A DNA stretch of 64,000 nucleotides from Mycogone perniciosa (GCA_025331125.1 JAOALB010000101.1:41908-105907); one strand, 5' to 3'. Positions 1 through 10,835 are shown, counted from the stretch's first letter. Numbers and translations: made by a program. Notes: generated by a model from the letters alone, not told the origin.

Positions 1-271
1 AATACTAAGCAGGGCAATATAGTTACAATTCTATAGAATAGGCAGTTCTAGTAAATATAATTGTTAATAACTGTTTAAGTAATTATATTAAACGAGTAAT
101 AAGCTAGTTATATATATATAAAGGAGATTTATATATAATTACGCGTTTTCGTGTAGTAAGCGTTTAAGTAATTACTTTTAATGCAGTAATTACTTTTTAA
201 TAATTTATTAATATAACTGATATTCTTTTATATCCCTGTAACTTAGTCTTTAATATAGCCAGGTTATAATA
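1..271 (-). mobile_element. Gypsy-A type LTR, incomplete at window edge
   Basis: The sequence aligns by eye with the inner and right-hand part of the LTRs at 19562-19949, 26093-26480 and 54079-54465. It shares the motif ctaagcagggcaatatagtt, the block around ttaataactgtttaagtaa, and the end tttaatatagccaggttataata. It is more diverged than the other copies in the middle, so it may be a sub-family. The first roughly 115 bp of the LTR lie outside the window. No pyrimidine-rich (antisense polypurine) stretch follows it, so it is either the right-hand LTR of a minus-strand element to the left, or a solo LTR. The dead reading frame at 272-1260 runs up to its edge, which suggests it inserted into that gene. 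Confidence 0.7.
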
Positions 272-289
272 ATTATATTAATATTTAAC

Positions 290-1260
290 CGATACTGATA
301 TTAACTGAGTATTTAAAGGTATTTATTAAGATTATACTTTAGTTTAAGAAAAGCGCGTTATTTATAGTAAAGCTTTTACTAGCGCCTATTATATTCTTAA
401 ATTAATTAGCTTTATAGAAGTGAGTGAAAGTGACGTTATTGTCGATAACAGCAGGTAGTTGTTTAGGATTATAGAAATCGAAGTAAGTGACGTTATTGTC
501 GACAGCAGTAGGTAGTTGTTCAGGATTATAGAAATCGAAGCAAGTAATATCGTTATCGACAGCGGCAGGCTAGTTGGGGATTAATGCTTCGCTTGCAACT
601 TGTACTAGTGTATTAAGCCTTATATAATTCTCTTTATTTTCAAGTCTTAGAGTATTCTCGATAACGGCTTCTTTTATATTCTCTATAGAGTGCTGTTGTG
701 ACTTTAGTGTTTGTATTGGGTGTTCTGGAGAAGGGCTGAATGCGATGCTATAGTCCCTGCTCGCAATAGCACTAGTGACTGCGACCGGCCACCTAGGCTA
801 GTGGCGTTTCCTTTTTGGATTCTTATTGTGCTGTACCTCGGTCCCAGCAGCATTGCGTTTCCATTTATCTAATTCACTGCTATATATAATATAATACTCT
901 TTAGGCTAAATTAACTGCCGATATTTATTAAGAATTACTTATACCTCTAATTTTACTTTATTTAAGTATTTATTTAACTATTTACTTTTTTTTATTTCAG
1001 TAAAATAGTTTTTAAATTTATACTTTAAGTAGGTATTATTCTTATCCTAACTTGCTAGTATATTAGTTTAAATTAATATACAAAGGTTCTTAAGCTTTTA
1101 TATCTAGTCTAAAATATTATAGTAGAGTAGAGGGCTATAATTAATTTTTTTACTGTCCGGCTAAAGCGCCTTATAAAATTTTACTTATTTTCAACTACCT
1201 ATAATAATAGTAGTGTAATCTGCCTTATATCTATAAACTATCCCGGCCTTTTATATAAAG
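290..1260 (-). pseudogene. RIP-mutated gene with 19-residue tandem repeats near its C-terminus
   Basis: Read on the minus strand, one frame runs from about 1200 down to about 290. It is interrupted only by TAA/TAG codons in positions that fit former CAA/CAG. The part at 580-870 is much less mutated and gives clean protein, with basic stretches (KWKRN, PKRKRH) and then a serine/proline-rich and charged segment. The C-terminal part holds almost three copies of a 19-residue unit, of which AVDNNVTYFDFYNP is the best preserved. A stop at 402-404 may be the true end, or may be a former glutamine codon with the frame running on towards the LTR edge. I do not recognise the protein family. The basic patch could point to nuclear location, but that is inference. 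Upstream of about 1200 the frame becomes unclear. Confidence 0.5.
418..580. repeat. 57-bp tandem repeat, about 2.8 copies
   Basis: The unit containing gtgacgttattgtcga and ggattatagaaatcgaag recurs with a period of 57 bp (gaag at 480 and again at 537). The first copy has a few extra bases and the third is truncated and more diverged. Because 57 is a multiple of three, the repeat preserves the minus-strand frame described for 290-1260 and encodes a 19-residue repeat. Confidence 0.85.
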
Positions 1261-1564
1261 GTCATTACACTAAACGCAACAGTATAGCTTAATGAAGCTG
1301 GTTATAAATATAGAAAACTTTAAAATATAAGGATATAAATAAACCTATATTAAAGAATTTATAGCTTAAATTTAGACTTCTTGCTATTAGTATATTAAAG
1401 TAGTTTCTAGAGGTTATAATAGGCGTGTTTTTATAGTCCTAGTTTAAAAAGTATATATAAATCCTTTTAGAATAATATAGGGCTTTCCCGCCACTCTTTA
1501 AGCTTTACTTTAATATTGTTTTAAGATATAGTATTTTTATTGGTAACTTTAGATAAGTCGATAT

Positions 1565-1700
1565 TAATAGCCCGTTTACTAGTTGATTTAGGCGAATTAA
1601 TGTTAATGGTTTCTTTAGTAAGTTTAGGCGAATCGATACTGATAGTTTCTTAGTAGGTTTAGGCAAATTAATATAGGCAGTTTCTTTAATAAGTTTAAAA
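1565..1700 (-). repeat. Degenerate 36-40 bp tandem repeat, possibly coding
   Basis: Three imperfect copies of a unit built on gtttaggcgaatt...tttctttagtaa lie end to end. On the minus strand they read as a roughly 12-residue repeat of the type (T)K-(E/K)-T-x-x-I-N-(S)-P-K. The flanks (1260-1560 and 1700-2086) are A+T-rich and I could not follow a convincing frame through them, so the link to the pseudogene at 290-1260 is not shown. Confidence 0.5.
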
Positions 1701-2086
1701 AGCTTGTCTTTAACAGCTTTAGAATCATTAATATAGTTTCTGCTATAGTTACTGCTATTGGAATCTTTAGTGACGTGGATATTGTAAATTTTAGTAGTTT
1801 TAGATATAAATAAAGATAAATAAGGAATTAGTAATTATTGAAAAAATTGGATAATATCTTTATTTTGCGTTAAAAGTATTCTAAGGCGATCCTTAAAAGG
1901 ATAATGGTGTAAGAAGCAGATAATACTATTTAATATATTATTATAATACTTTATAATTAGTATTATTATATAGTATAACTGTTATATAATATAGGTAGAA
2001 AGAAAAACTAAAAGTTAAAGGAAAAGTTATTTAAGAAAGTCGAGAAAGTTTATATTTTTAAAAAGTAAAGTTAAGGATAAATGAAA

Positions 2087-2163
2087 CCTATAGCACTATA
2101 CCTAAAGTAATTTTAAAATTAATATATATTTATTATAAATTACTTTAGGTATAGTGCTGTAGG
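2087..2163. repeat. Inverted repeat (hairpin), 27-bp arms
   Basis: The arm cctatagcactatacctaaag (2087 onward) is matched in reverse complement by ctttaggtatagtgctgtagg (ending 2163), with about 23 bp of A/T between. Only one or two positions differ. It could be a very small fold-back element or the fused ends of a deleted inverted-repeat transposon. No target duplication could be assigned with confidence. Confidence 0.7.
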
Positions 2164-2429
2164 TCCTGTAATACTATTAGGTGCCTAACAGGTAAATTTA
2201 AGATAAATTTTAATATTAGTGCTTTATATAATTAAGAAATATCGTTTAGTAAGATTTTAATGCTAGAAAGAAAATTAAACGAAAAGAGAGCTATTTATAT
2301 AAAGTAGATTATAAGTGGCTTTATTAATAGGTATATTCTAGTAGAATATACTTGCACCTATTAAACTTAATTATTTAATGATTTCTTAATCTGCTAGTGC
2401 TTAACGACCTAGGTATTCTTGCGAGTTAA

Positions 2430-2960
2430 TGAAACTGGAGAAATTAAATAGAATTAAATAGCTATAAGTATAAATAGCATTAGTAACCTTATAGTAAATT
2501 ATCCTAGTCGCCTTTTTCTTTACTTAATTTAAAGGTTATTAGTTGCTTTATTTTTATATTAAAACTTATATTTTACTAGTTATAGATTTACTGCTATATT
2601 GCTATATATTATAAACTTAGTTAAGGTAAAATCTTTAAAGCAGGAATTATATTCTTTTATATTACTGGTTATACTATTATATATACCCTCTAGAAATTTA
2701 AATTTAAATTATAGCAGCGTTAAGGTATTGTTTATAGAAATCGAGGAGTAATTGTTAGCTTTTTTATTTTCTTCCCTATTATATTTATTTTTAGGATACT
2801 TTTTTTAGCTATTAAAATAAAGTCTCTTTTAAGTCTTTTAAAGTACCCTTTCTTTACTATTTAGCGCACTTTAATACTGCTTCTTATTACTATTATTAAA
2901 GTAAGCTATTAGATATATAATTAAAAGTTACCGGTACTAATTTAGTATAGATTATAAAGC
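2430..2960 (-). pseudogene. RIP-mutated remnant, diverged paralogue of the frame at 4675-5450
   Basis: The minus strand of 2590-2700 aligns by eye with that of 5020-5110. Both contain attcctgctttaa or its variant atccctgctttaat, followed by similar spacing and the same order of short blocks. In the shared frame both give an I-P-A-L core. The copy here is heavily mutated and the frame cannot be followed far. The identity of the protein is unknown. Confidence 0.4.
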
Positions 2961-3325
2961 TCCTATTCCCTGTTAATGAGGCCTATTTTACTAGGAAAAA
3001 GCTTTATTTTATTAATACTGCAGTAGCTGCACTCTTTATCTTTATTATATTAATATTCTGTTAAATTTAATAATTATATATTCAGCGATTATAGGTAATG
3101 CCAGGAATATATTATTTAATTGCATCTCTACTAATTCTTGCTATTAGGAATAGAATGCTATTATTATAATAGCTTGCAGTAAGATTAAACCTGCTAGCTT
3201 ATAGAGTAGTTTACATTTTAGCATTTACAGTTTTATATTTGTTCCTGATACTTTCCAAGCTTGGTAAAATTCAGTAGCCGTTTAGTGGTTAGTGTGGCCT
3301 ATATGTGGTTATTGTAGCGTCGACT

Positions 3326-3428
3326 GTAATACTTTAGGGCTCCGGTGCGGACGATCCGATCCCAAGCTTTGGCAACTTTCAGCGGGAAGGCGCAGCTATT
3401 GAGGGAACCTTGATCTTAAAGTATTACC
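3326..3428. repeat. GC-rich islet bounded by a 10-bp inverted repeat
   Basis: The segment starts gtaatacttt and ends aaagtattac, enclosing about 80 bp that are clearly richer in G+C than the surroundings (for example tccggtgcggacgatccgat). It could be a small non-autonomous inverted-repeat element or a fragment of unmutated unique DNA. No target duplication is convincing, and there is no second copy in the window. The neighbouring 3245-3325 and 3429-3470 are also only lightly mutated. Confidence 0.4.
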
Positions 3429-3470
3429 TATAGCCGCCAGATTCGTTAAGCCACTTTTATAATAGGCCTT

Positions 3471-4504
3471 ATTTTCAGGAAAACAGTATAGTGTATTAAT
3501 TATTATATTAAACTTTAACAAATTATATATCTTTATATAGTTGTAATATTTAAGTTAAGTTATATTTTAATAGCAGTTTAATAGAACTTTAATATTATTA
3601 AAATATCTATTTAAACTACCTTAAACTTTATGTTTTAATTATTTCTTAAATCTAGACTTTTATATATTAGCTATAATAAATCTTTTATATTCTTTAAACC
3701 TAAAAGGGGCTAAGAAATTAAACTTTTATTATATTAACTTTAAAACTACTTTCCAATATCTATACCTTAAGGCAGGCATAGAAACTAGCTATATTATCCA
3801 CTATAAAGATCTTGCTAAGATAGCGAAATTAAATTACTTAGGTTAGTGTTAACCTTGCCTTATAAAAGCCTTAATCTTATTATTTTAATAGGGCTTGCAT
3901 TTATAGAAAACAAATATAAAATTTACTTAAATATATACTATAATAATAAAGGTTTTAGAAAATAGGACCCTTTATTTAATTATATGTTTTACTATCAAAT
4001 CGATATAATTAAAGATTACTATTTTAAAATAAAGGCATTAATTATATCTATCTGTAAATTAAAGATAATATTATATAAAACTGCTAGTAAAATAATATTA
4101 TATATTATTTTAAGGGAATTTAGCTGGGGTAAGACTTTTTATTGTTATATACTATTTAATTTAACATTTATTTAAAGAGGAAACCCTTTTAACAGCTCGC
4201 TATAATTAGTTTATATCTATATTTATAAAGTATTATAATAACCCGAAAAAGATCCCTGTTATTAATATATTATATAAGTTTAGGCTTAAGTAAGGCATTA
4301 ATAGCTGGCTTTTTAAAGGCCTTAAATAGTGGATTTATCGGTATAGAGATCTTAATTAAAAGCTTTTATTTCTGTAATTTTAATTATATATTTAAGGGTA
4401 TATATATAGCCAATATTTGCTAAAGATTAGATTTTGGTGGACTTAAGTGTCGAGAAAGATAAAATTAAATGCATTAATCCCCCTTTTCCTATTAAATACT
4501 ATAT
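3471..4504. other. A+T-rich stretch without an assignable gene
   Basis: This block is RIP-like, TpA-rich DNA. A 63-codon open stretch at 3984-4175 (plus) sits in a somewhat longer frame with TAA/TAG interruptions and has several lysine- and isoleucine-rich segments. I see no motif in it. It may be part of another dead gene or chance. Confidence 0.4.
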
Positions 4505-4674
4505 AGCGCTGCTGTTAAATAAATATATACTAAAGTGATATATATAAAATATTAAATAAATTTAATCTAGATATACTAGAGCTTATAAATATAAGTGTTA
4601 TAGTATATCTGGATTTAATTTATTTAATATCTTATATATATCACTTTGGTATATATTTATTTAATGGCAGCGCT
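4505..4674. mobile_element. 170-bp fold-back (MITE-like) element
   Basis: Two arms of about 75 bp are near-perfect inverted copies: agcgctgctgttaaataaat at the left, and its reverse complement with one or two changes ending gcagcgct at the right. Only about 20 bp separate them. The outer ends read AGCGCTGC...GCAGCGCT. The whole length is almost all stem, as in fold-back elements. It lies at the end of the minus-strand dead frame at 4675-5450, and so may interrupt it. A 2-bp TA target duplication is possible but cannot be shown in such A+T-rich DNA. Confidence 0.8.
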
Positions 4675-5450
4675 AAAGGTCCTTATTAAGGCTATATTAT
4701 ATTAAAGGTTTACTTTCCCTTTTATTTATAATTAAGTAATAGATTAAAGGATAAATAAAAAAGAAATAGTATAGCTATTTTAAATTTATATAAATTATTT
4801 AAATATCCTATTTATATAAATTGCGATAAAAGCTAATATTTAGCTAGCAGTAATATTTAACTGTATTTCAATACTTTATAGATAATAATAGTTTAATTTA
4901 TATAAATTATTTACTTTTAGTGTTTTAAGCACTATATATACTATTAATAGCCTGGCTGCGAGGCGTTTTGGTTGCCTTATATATTTATACTAAAGCCTTT
5001 ACTTTACTAGTTTACTGCTCTTTACTATAGACTATAAAATTATATCTAGTAAGGTTATTAAAGCAGGGATTCTATTTCCTATTATTATTGCCTTTCTTAC
5101 TTTTTATATTTATTAAAAGACTAGGCTAAGAGAGTAACGCTATATAGCTTATAAAGACTATAGGCTTATACTAAACTGCTGTCTCTTTATTTTCTCTGGA
5201 CTTAGTTTTGCTGTTGCCTTTTTGGATATTAAAATAAAGCTTACCGCTTATAATTTTACCTACCCCGGCTTTACTGTATAGAAAGGGTCTACTTTACTAT
5301 CTTTTAATATTATTAAAGTATATTTTTAGGTTTTAGCTAGTATTAGTTTTTCTTAATATATTATAGATTATCGAGATTATTTTCCTAGTTATTAAAAGCT
5401 GTTCTTTAAGAAAATAGGGATATATTATTAAAGTGTTACTAGCTTTATAT
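4675..5450 (-). pseudogene. RIP-mutated gene of unknown function
   Basis: On the minus strand one frame runs from about 5440 to 4675, broken only by TAA/TAG. Readable parts include VRKAIIIGNRIPALITLLDI and, further on, QPKRLAARLLIVYIV. The protein would be basic with leucine/isoleucine-rich helices. I do not recognise the family. The frame reaches the fold-back element at 4505-4674. A diverged second copy lies at 2430-2960, so this was a repeated sequence and hence a RIP target. Confidence 0.45.
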
Positions 5451-6040
5451 ACTGTCTTTATTAGAGTGGGAATCTAGCAGCTACACTAATCGGGAATTAA
5501 GGGCATATAGGCTGTCCCTGGAATATCCTATTTTAGCGCTTCTATCCTGACTTTAATAAAAGCAGCCTAAACTAAAAAACAGCCAATAGATTTTCAACTA
5601 CCCTGTATACAATTACTTATAGTTAAAATAGCCTTCTTTATAGCATTTATGGCTTTATCTTTACTTTTAATAGGCATTAAACTCTATATAATCTAATAGT
5701 AATTTAATAGTTAATATTGCCTTTATATAGTAGTCTTAGCGTTAATAGTCCTGCCCTTTAACAAGCTAAGCGAATATATAATACTTTTTTGCAAATATAT
5801 ATATACAATCCTAGAATATATTCTAGTTTTATATATACTAGGAACTTAATAGTCAGTAATAGTTCCTTTAATCCCTAAAAATAATGGGAATATTAAGGGA
5901 TAAAGATATAGAAACCGTTTTAATATTTTAAAGCGGGATATTTAAAGTCTAACTATATTTTAAACTTACACTTTAATCTAATAGCTGTATACTTTACTAG
6001 TAGATAGCGCCTACCCTGCTGCTATATAAATAATTATTGG
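5451..6040. other. A+T-rich stretch without an assignable gene
   Basis: The DNA is RIP-like. Frames on either strand contain many stops and I could not follow one with confidence. The plus-strand frame that is clear from about 6085 may begin in the last part of this block. Confidence 0.4.
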
Positions 6041-6084
6041 AAGAGTAAAAGTATATAATAAAGCCGAAGAAATTGCAGTATAAA

Positions 6085-6508
6085 TATTAAGTTAATAATA
6101 ATACGTGCTGTAGTGCTAGTCTTGTATAGTTTTACGGGTAGAAAAATAAAGGGTAACCAATTCGAAGCAATAGCTAGTGGAGGTTAATAGAGTTATAATT
6201 AAGATACCTGTTATAACACTCTGTTATGCGGTATCCTGGATGATGGACATGATAGAGCGATCTCTTTCAGAAGCTGATTTTCTCTGACTGGCGTTAATAC
6301 TACTATAGGCGAAGATTTTTCATTCCATTTTCACAGCCTTCTTACAAAGGATTTCCTTAAGAAAAAGGAAAGAGAGATAAATAGGGGCTCAAGAGCAGAG
6401 GAGTCACAGGCAGAGATACACGAGGAGTCGCAATATAACAACTATCATACTAACTTTGATTTTCATAGCCCGCAGCTTCAGAGATACATACGTATATATA
6501 CTCTTTAG
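6085..6508 (+). pseudogene. 3' end of a partly RIP-spared gene, unknown product
   Basis: A plus-strand frame runs to a TAG at 6506-6508. From about 6085 to 6220 it carries TAA/TAG codons. From 6222 on the DNA is of nearly normal composition, and the frame is broken by a single TGA that fits a mutated CGA. Readable pieces are ILDDGHDRAISFRS, then TTIGEDFSFHFHSLLTKDFL, followed by a charged segment with KKKERDINRGSRAEE and an asparagine/tyrosine-rich tail. I do not recognise the protein. The gradient from mutated to spared within one frame is unusual. Confidence 0.5.
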
Positions 6509-6600
6509 ATAATATATTATATTTGCAGGTACAGGACTAATACTTCCCTTGTTCTAGTATCCTTTATCCTCTGCCTCCCTTTCCCCTTTTGTTCTGTAAT

Positions 6601-6614
6601 ATAGCCGACAGTTC
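6601..6614. repeat. Left target-site duplication of the truncated LINE
   Basis: The 14 bases atagccgacagttc here are repeated exactly at 6904-6917, directly after the A-rich tail of the LINE fragment. Confidence 0.9.
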
Positions 6615-6903
6615 GACAGTTAAAGAAGCTTCCTACCCGAAATCCCCAGAGGGGAGAGCCCCACCTTTTATCTGCTGGGACCGAAAGGAAGCAGAGACTT
6701 CCAGAAACTAATGGAGGAGGCGAGTCTATACAGCCCTCCCCCCCAAGATCTAGACTGAAACTATATAAACACTTTCCTCTGTCCGGCGAAACGTAGCGAA
6801 CAGAGACCTCTCAGGCCCCTGGCTCCTACCGACCTACTGCCTAGATAAGACTTATATATTTAGATATTAGCAGTCGTTAATAATAATAAAAAAAATAAAG
6901 AAA
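6615..6903 (+). mobile_element. 5'-truncated Tad-like LINE, 289 bp, with 14-bp target duplication
   Basis: The fragment matches the 3' end of the LINE at about 40720-40945. It contains the last codons of ORF2 (LLGPKGSRDFQKLMEEASLY, then a proline run and QDLD, stop), the same 3' untranslated stretch (actatataaacactttcct), and an A-rich tail (aataataataaaaaaaataa). Exact 14-bp duplications flank it at 6601-6614 and 6904-6917. Truncation at the 5' end, an A-rich tail and long target duplications are the mark of target-primed reverse transcription. It is hardly RIP-mutated, in contrast to the copy near 40 kb, as expected for a short copy or a late insertion. It shows what the ORF2 C-terminus looked like before mutation. 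Confidence 0.92.
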
Positions 6904-6917
6904 ATAGCCGACAGTTC
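6904..6917. repeat. Right target-site duplication of the truncated LINE
   Basis: Exact repeat of 6601-6614 (atagccgacagttc). Confidence 0.9.
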
Positions 6918-7640
6918 TATTAATTGCACTAAAACTGGCCGCGACATAAAGCAGAAAGCTTATTAATTCCCTTTATATTGTAGGGAATTAAGAGATAAAC
7001 TTAATTTATTTGGCTATATATTAGAAAGGATGCGAGAAAGTATAGGTATAATTCCTGTTTTATATTCTTAAGCGTCTTAATCCTGGAAGTCCTATACGCT
7101 AAGCTGTATTATATATATTAAACCCGCATTTTATAATACCTAGCTCGCTACCCCTAGTAGTAAAAGTTTTCACTTTACTAGTTGGCAGGCTATCGCTTTT
7201 AGATTACTGTTAGGCGTCCTCTGCAAACTAATAGGCGCAGTCAGTTTCTCGTAAATAAAGTATTATCTACTACCTAGCTTTAATATTACCTATACTTAAT
7301 AGCTTAAATCTTTAAATTAAAGAGCCTTAGCTAATAATTTAATTTTCTTTTATAAATTAGTTAATAGCGCGGAAAAGGGAGTCTTTAAATATAGTAAAAT
7401 TATCCTTTAGTATATATTTATTTATATATACTATTTAGCCTCTATTAATATTTATTTCTATTAGTTTTAGAGTAAAGCTGTAAGTTTTTAACTTAATCTT
7501 TTAATAATCTATATAGATAGATATTTTGCGCCTATATAACCTTTAAACTCCCTGCAGTTTAATAAGGGGAATTACTGCCTATCCTCTTTTTTTATCCGGA
7601 TATTAATTATTAACGCTAAAGCAAAAGCAACCCCTGCCTG
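6918..7640. other. A+T-rich stretch without an assignable gene
   Basis: RIP-like DNA. I saw no frame or motif that I could support, on either strand. Confidence 0.4.
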
Positions 7641-7899
7641 TAAAGGACGTATAACCATTAAAACGATAGAGACCACAAGTAATCCCCTAGCGGAGGGAGC
7701 GTGACTTAGATGTCAATAACTCCGATAGCTCTCTAACCACTTATAAGACTGATAATGACTTCTAACCTGGATACAATAAAGATAATAAAGATGTCCAAGA
7801 CAATAATAATTCCAATCAAGCGCTGACTAAAATAGTGCTAGAGGCTAAAAAAGGAGAAAGGGCATCTGGAGTAAGAATCTCTTGGCCTTAAGGGAGATT

Positions 7900-9540
7900 T
7901 TTTGCTAACTGGTAGTTTTACTTTAAGCCCCAGCTATTTAGCGTTAATGAAAAGCGCTTTTGCACAATATATTATATAACAGTGGCCGATAGTCTTAAAT
8001 ATAGACGATATCTTTACATTATTTATTAATATACAATTAAAGACTTGCCAATAGATTAAACACCTTTAAAGTTAAAAGATCTTTATTGTTTAATAAATAT
8101 AGGAGCCACTAAAGCAATACTGGAATTGTCTTTATTAAGAACTTAAAACTTATATAAATTGCATTAGCGCAGGCTTACTGCCTTGATAACTCTATATTCT
8201 AATAAAAAAAATCATATTAAATAAATAATAAAGGTAAGAATTCCTAGCTTTAAATAGTATTATATTAAAATATTAATAGATTTATTTTATATATAAGTAA
8301 AGTTTCCCTTTTAAGTATTAAAGGTTACATTTCTATAATCTAAAGATTTAAGCCTATAAAGTCTATAGTATATAATTGCTTATTCTTCTCGATTAAACTA
8401 ATAAATATCTGGATTTATAGGTTAAAACCTTTAGAATCAGTACAGTAAAGTTAAAGAAAACCGTCTACTTAATAAATAGAGGCTACTCTATTAAAGAATA
8501 TTAAAAAGAGTTAAAAAAGGATTAAATATTAATTGCAAATTCTTTACAGAGCTTAAAATAAAAATATACTTAATATTAAATGCATTATAAATCTGTTTAA
8601 AAGTTATAGTGTTATTATTTTATAGTCTATACTTATAACTAGGTTTAGTTATAGCAGTATATTATCTGCAATAAAATATTTATAGCGGGAGAAAAAAAGG
8701 TTTTTATAATTAAAGAAGTATTTTTTAATTATATATACTACTAAAAAATCTAAACTATTCCTTTAAGCGACTATAAAGTATTTAACTTTCACTACTTTTA
8801 TATTTTTATATAATATAATCTTTTTATATTAAAAAAGCTTAATTTAACATCAATAAAGTATTTAATCTATAGAAATAGTAAAAGGCTATAGAAAAGTTTA
8901 AATTAATAGCTGGAAACTATTTTAATTTACTACCCTTATAAAATAAGGGAAAAAGGTTAATTAACTAATAGGTATATTTTTCTTCTTTTTAAAGTTTACT
9001 TTTAACTAATATTTAAAAATAGGTAAAGTACTATATTATATTATAAAACTTATTATCAGGCTAACTAATAAACTAGTTTACTAGTATTTTTAGCAGTAAA
9101 ATATAAAGATATATTAGCTAGAGAATATTTGGAGGAAGTTATTAAATCGATTGCTAAAAAGGGAATCTTTACTTTTAAAGGGTCTTTTTAAGTTAGTAAA
9201 ATAAAAGTAGCGCTTTTAAAATCTAGATAAAGATAAGAGCGAAATTCAGGATAAAGAGGTTAAAGTATACACCTAGCGCCTTAATAAATATAAAGTAAGC
9301 AGTAATAATATAAATAGGAATATTAATAATATTATAAAAAATCCTCCCTTTATCTATACTTTTTAACGCAATATAGTTAAGGATTCTAATAAGATATTAG
9401 CGATCTATTAACGATAAAGGATATAGTTAATAGCTTTACGCTATTGCCTTGCCCGCTTAGTTTAATAGCTGGAATAGCAATACTATAGAGAAGTAAGTAT
9501 ATATCGACTTTCTATTTAATAAATCTGGGAATAGTAAAGG
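7900..9540 (+). pseudogene. Long RIP-mutated frame of unknown function
   Basis: Reading frame 1 of the plus strand stays coherent from about 8041 to about 9540, and probably from about 7900. Interruptions are only TAA/TAG, about one every 10-20 codons. The product would be lysine/isoleucine/leucine-rich, with no motif I recognise. The segment at 7640-7900 is less mutated and may belong to the 5' part, but the frame there is uncertain. It is followed closely by a second frame at 9430-10690, so the two may be exons or frameshifted parts of one gene. Confidence 0.4.
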
Positions 9541-10690
9541 CCTCCAGCCTAATAAAAGTAACGAAAATTCCTAAAAAGATAAGCACAATTCCAATTAACC
9601 CAGCCACTAACTAGAGTTATTATAAAATACAGATAAAGAATTAAAGCAGTAGCTAAAGGCTGGAAATAAAGAAAACTGTTAAAAAAGCTTAAACTTAAAA
9701 GGATAAATTAATAATAACTATAATAATAAAAACCATAACAATAACAATAACCCTATAATTAAAAGCAATAATAGCATTATAGTTATAGAAGATAAGTATT
9801 AGTTTTACCTGTCCTTTAAAGACTTACAATATTTAAAGAAAAGTCTTTTTAAACTTTTTAATTAAAGTAAAATAGCGTTAAATGATTGCCGAAATCGGTT
9901 TAAGACGCTATTGCAGGTTATTAATAACGGCAAAAGTTTTAATTTTCTATATATTTACAGGGATTTAGTTAAAAAAGCAATATACGTAAATAAAGAATAA
10001 GAAAATTTAAGTGTTACTGTAAAAGATACAATTAAACTAGCGAAACTTTTAAGAGAATAGTAGTAAACTTTAAGCCTTTACAGTAACTTTAAAAACTAAC
10101 AATAAAAGCTATATAAAATCTTAAATAGAATTAAGAATACACCTACTATAATAAAATATATTTAGGAAAAGTTATATAAATGTAAAGTGCTTTTAAAAGA
10201 CTTTTCAGAAAAAAAAGGGCCTTGGTTAAAGAGTGCAATAAACAGGGTTTTAACAGATATAATCCTTCACTTATAGATTAAAAAGAATAAAGGGATTTAA
10301 AGGATTTTAAATATTTAGTTAAGCATTTAAATAACGCATTTATTTTAAAAGAGAAAGTATTCCAATAGCAAAACGAGAAAATCTATAAGCTAATAGGAAA
10401 AGGGGAAGCCTAAGATAATATCTTAATAAAGGTAAAACTAATAAAAGGGGTTTACTAAAACAGATAGTTCTATAATATACTACTGCAGTTATAGCAGTAT
10501 TCTATTTTAAGGCATTATAAAGATAAAGGGGGTATAGAAATAAAGATATATACGCTTAATACCCCTGGATATTAAGGCAAAGTATTAAGGGGAAAGGCAT
10601 TTAAAAAGTAGAGGAATAAGTTTTAGGCAACGGCAAAATATCTTTAGCCTTTAATATATAAATCTTAAATAATTAAATTTCTATATTAGC
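9430..10690 (+). pseudogene. RIP-mutated gene with an asparagine-rich linker, unknown function
   Basis: From about 9430 to 10290 a plus-strand frame (frame 2) reads through with only TAA/TAG stops. It contains a polar, glutamine/serine/asparagine-rich region with an N-run near 9720-9760, then a helical charged part. From about 10200 to 10690 frame 1 is the coherent one (for example NPSLID...KDFKYLVKHLNNAF). The change of frame near 10200-10290 could be an intron or an old indel. No domain was recognised. It lies in the same orientation as the following four dead genes. Confidence 0.45.
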
Positions 10691-10835
10691 CTTTATGCTA
10701 GGTATAAGTAAAAGGAGTTAGTTTTACTATCTTCTCTTTCTCTCCCTATTTAATTGCTATACTAATTTTATGCTAAATATATTGTTTTTTCTTTACTATA
10801 AATTTCTAAAATTAAGATAGAATGTCTATTAATCT

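Noticed and set aside
418..580. 57-bp repeats considered as a CRISPR array
   Set aside because: The units are contiguous without variable spacers, are coding, and the organism is eukaryotic.
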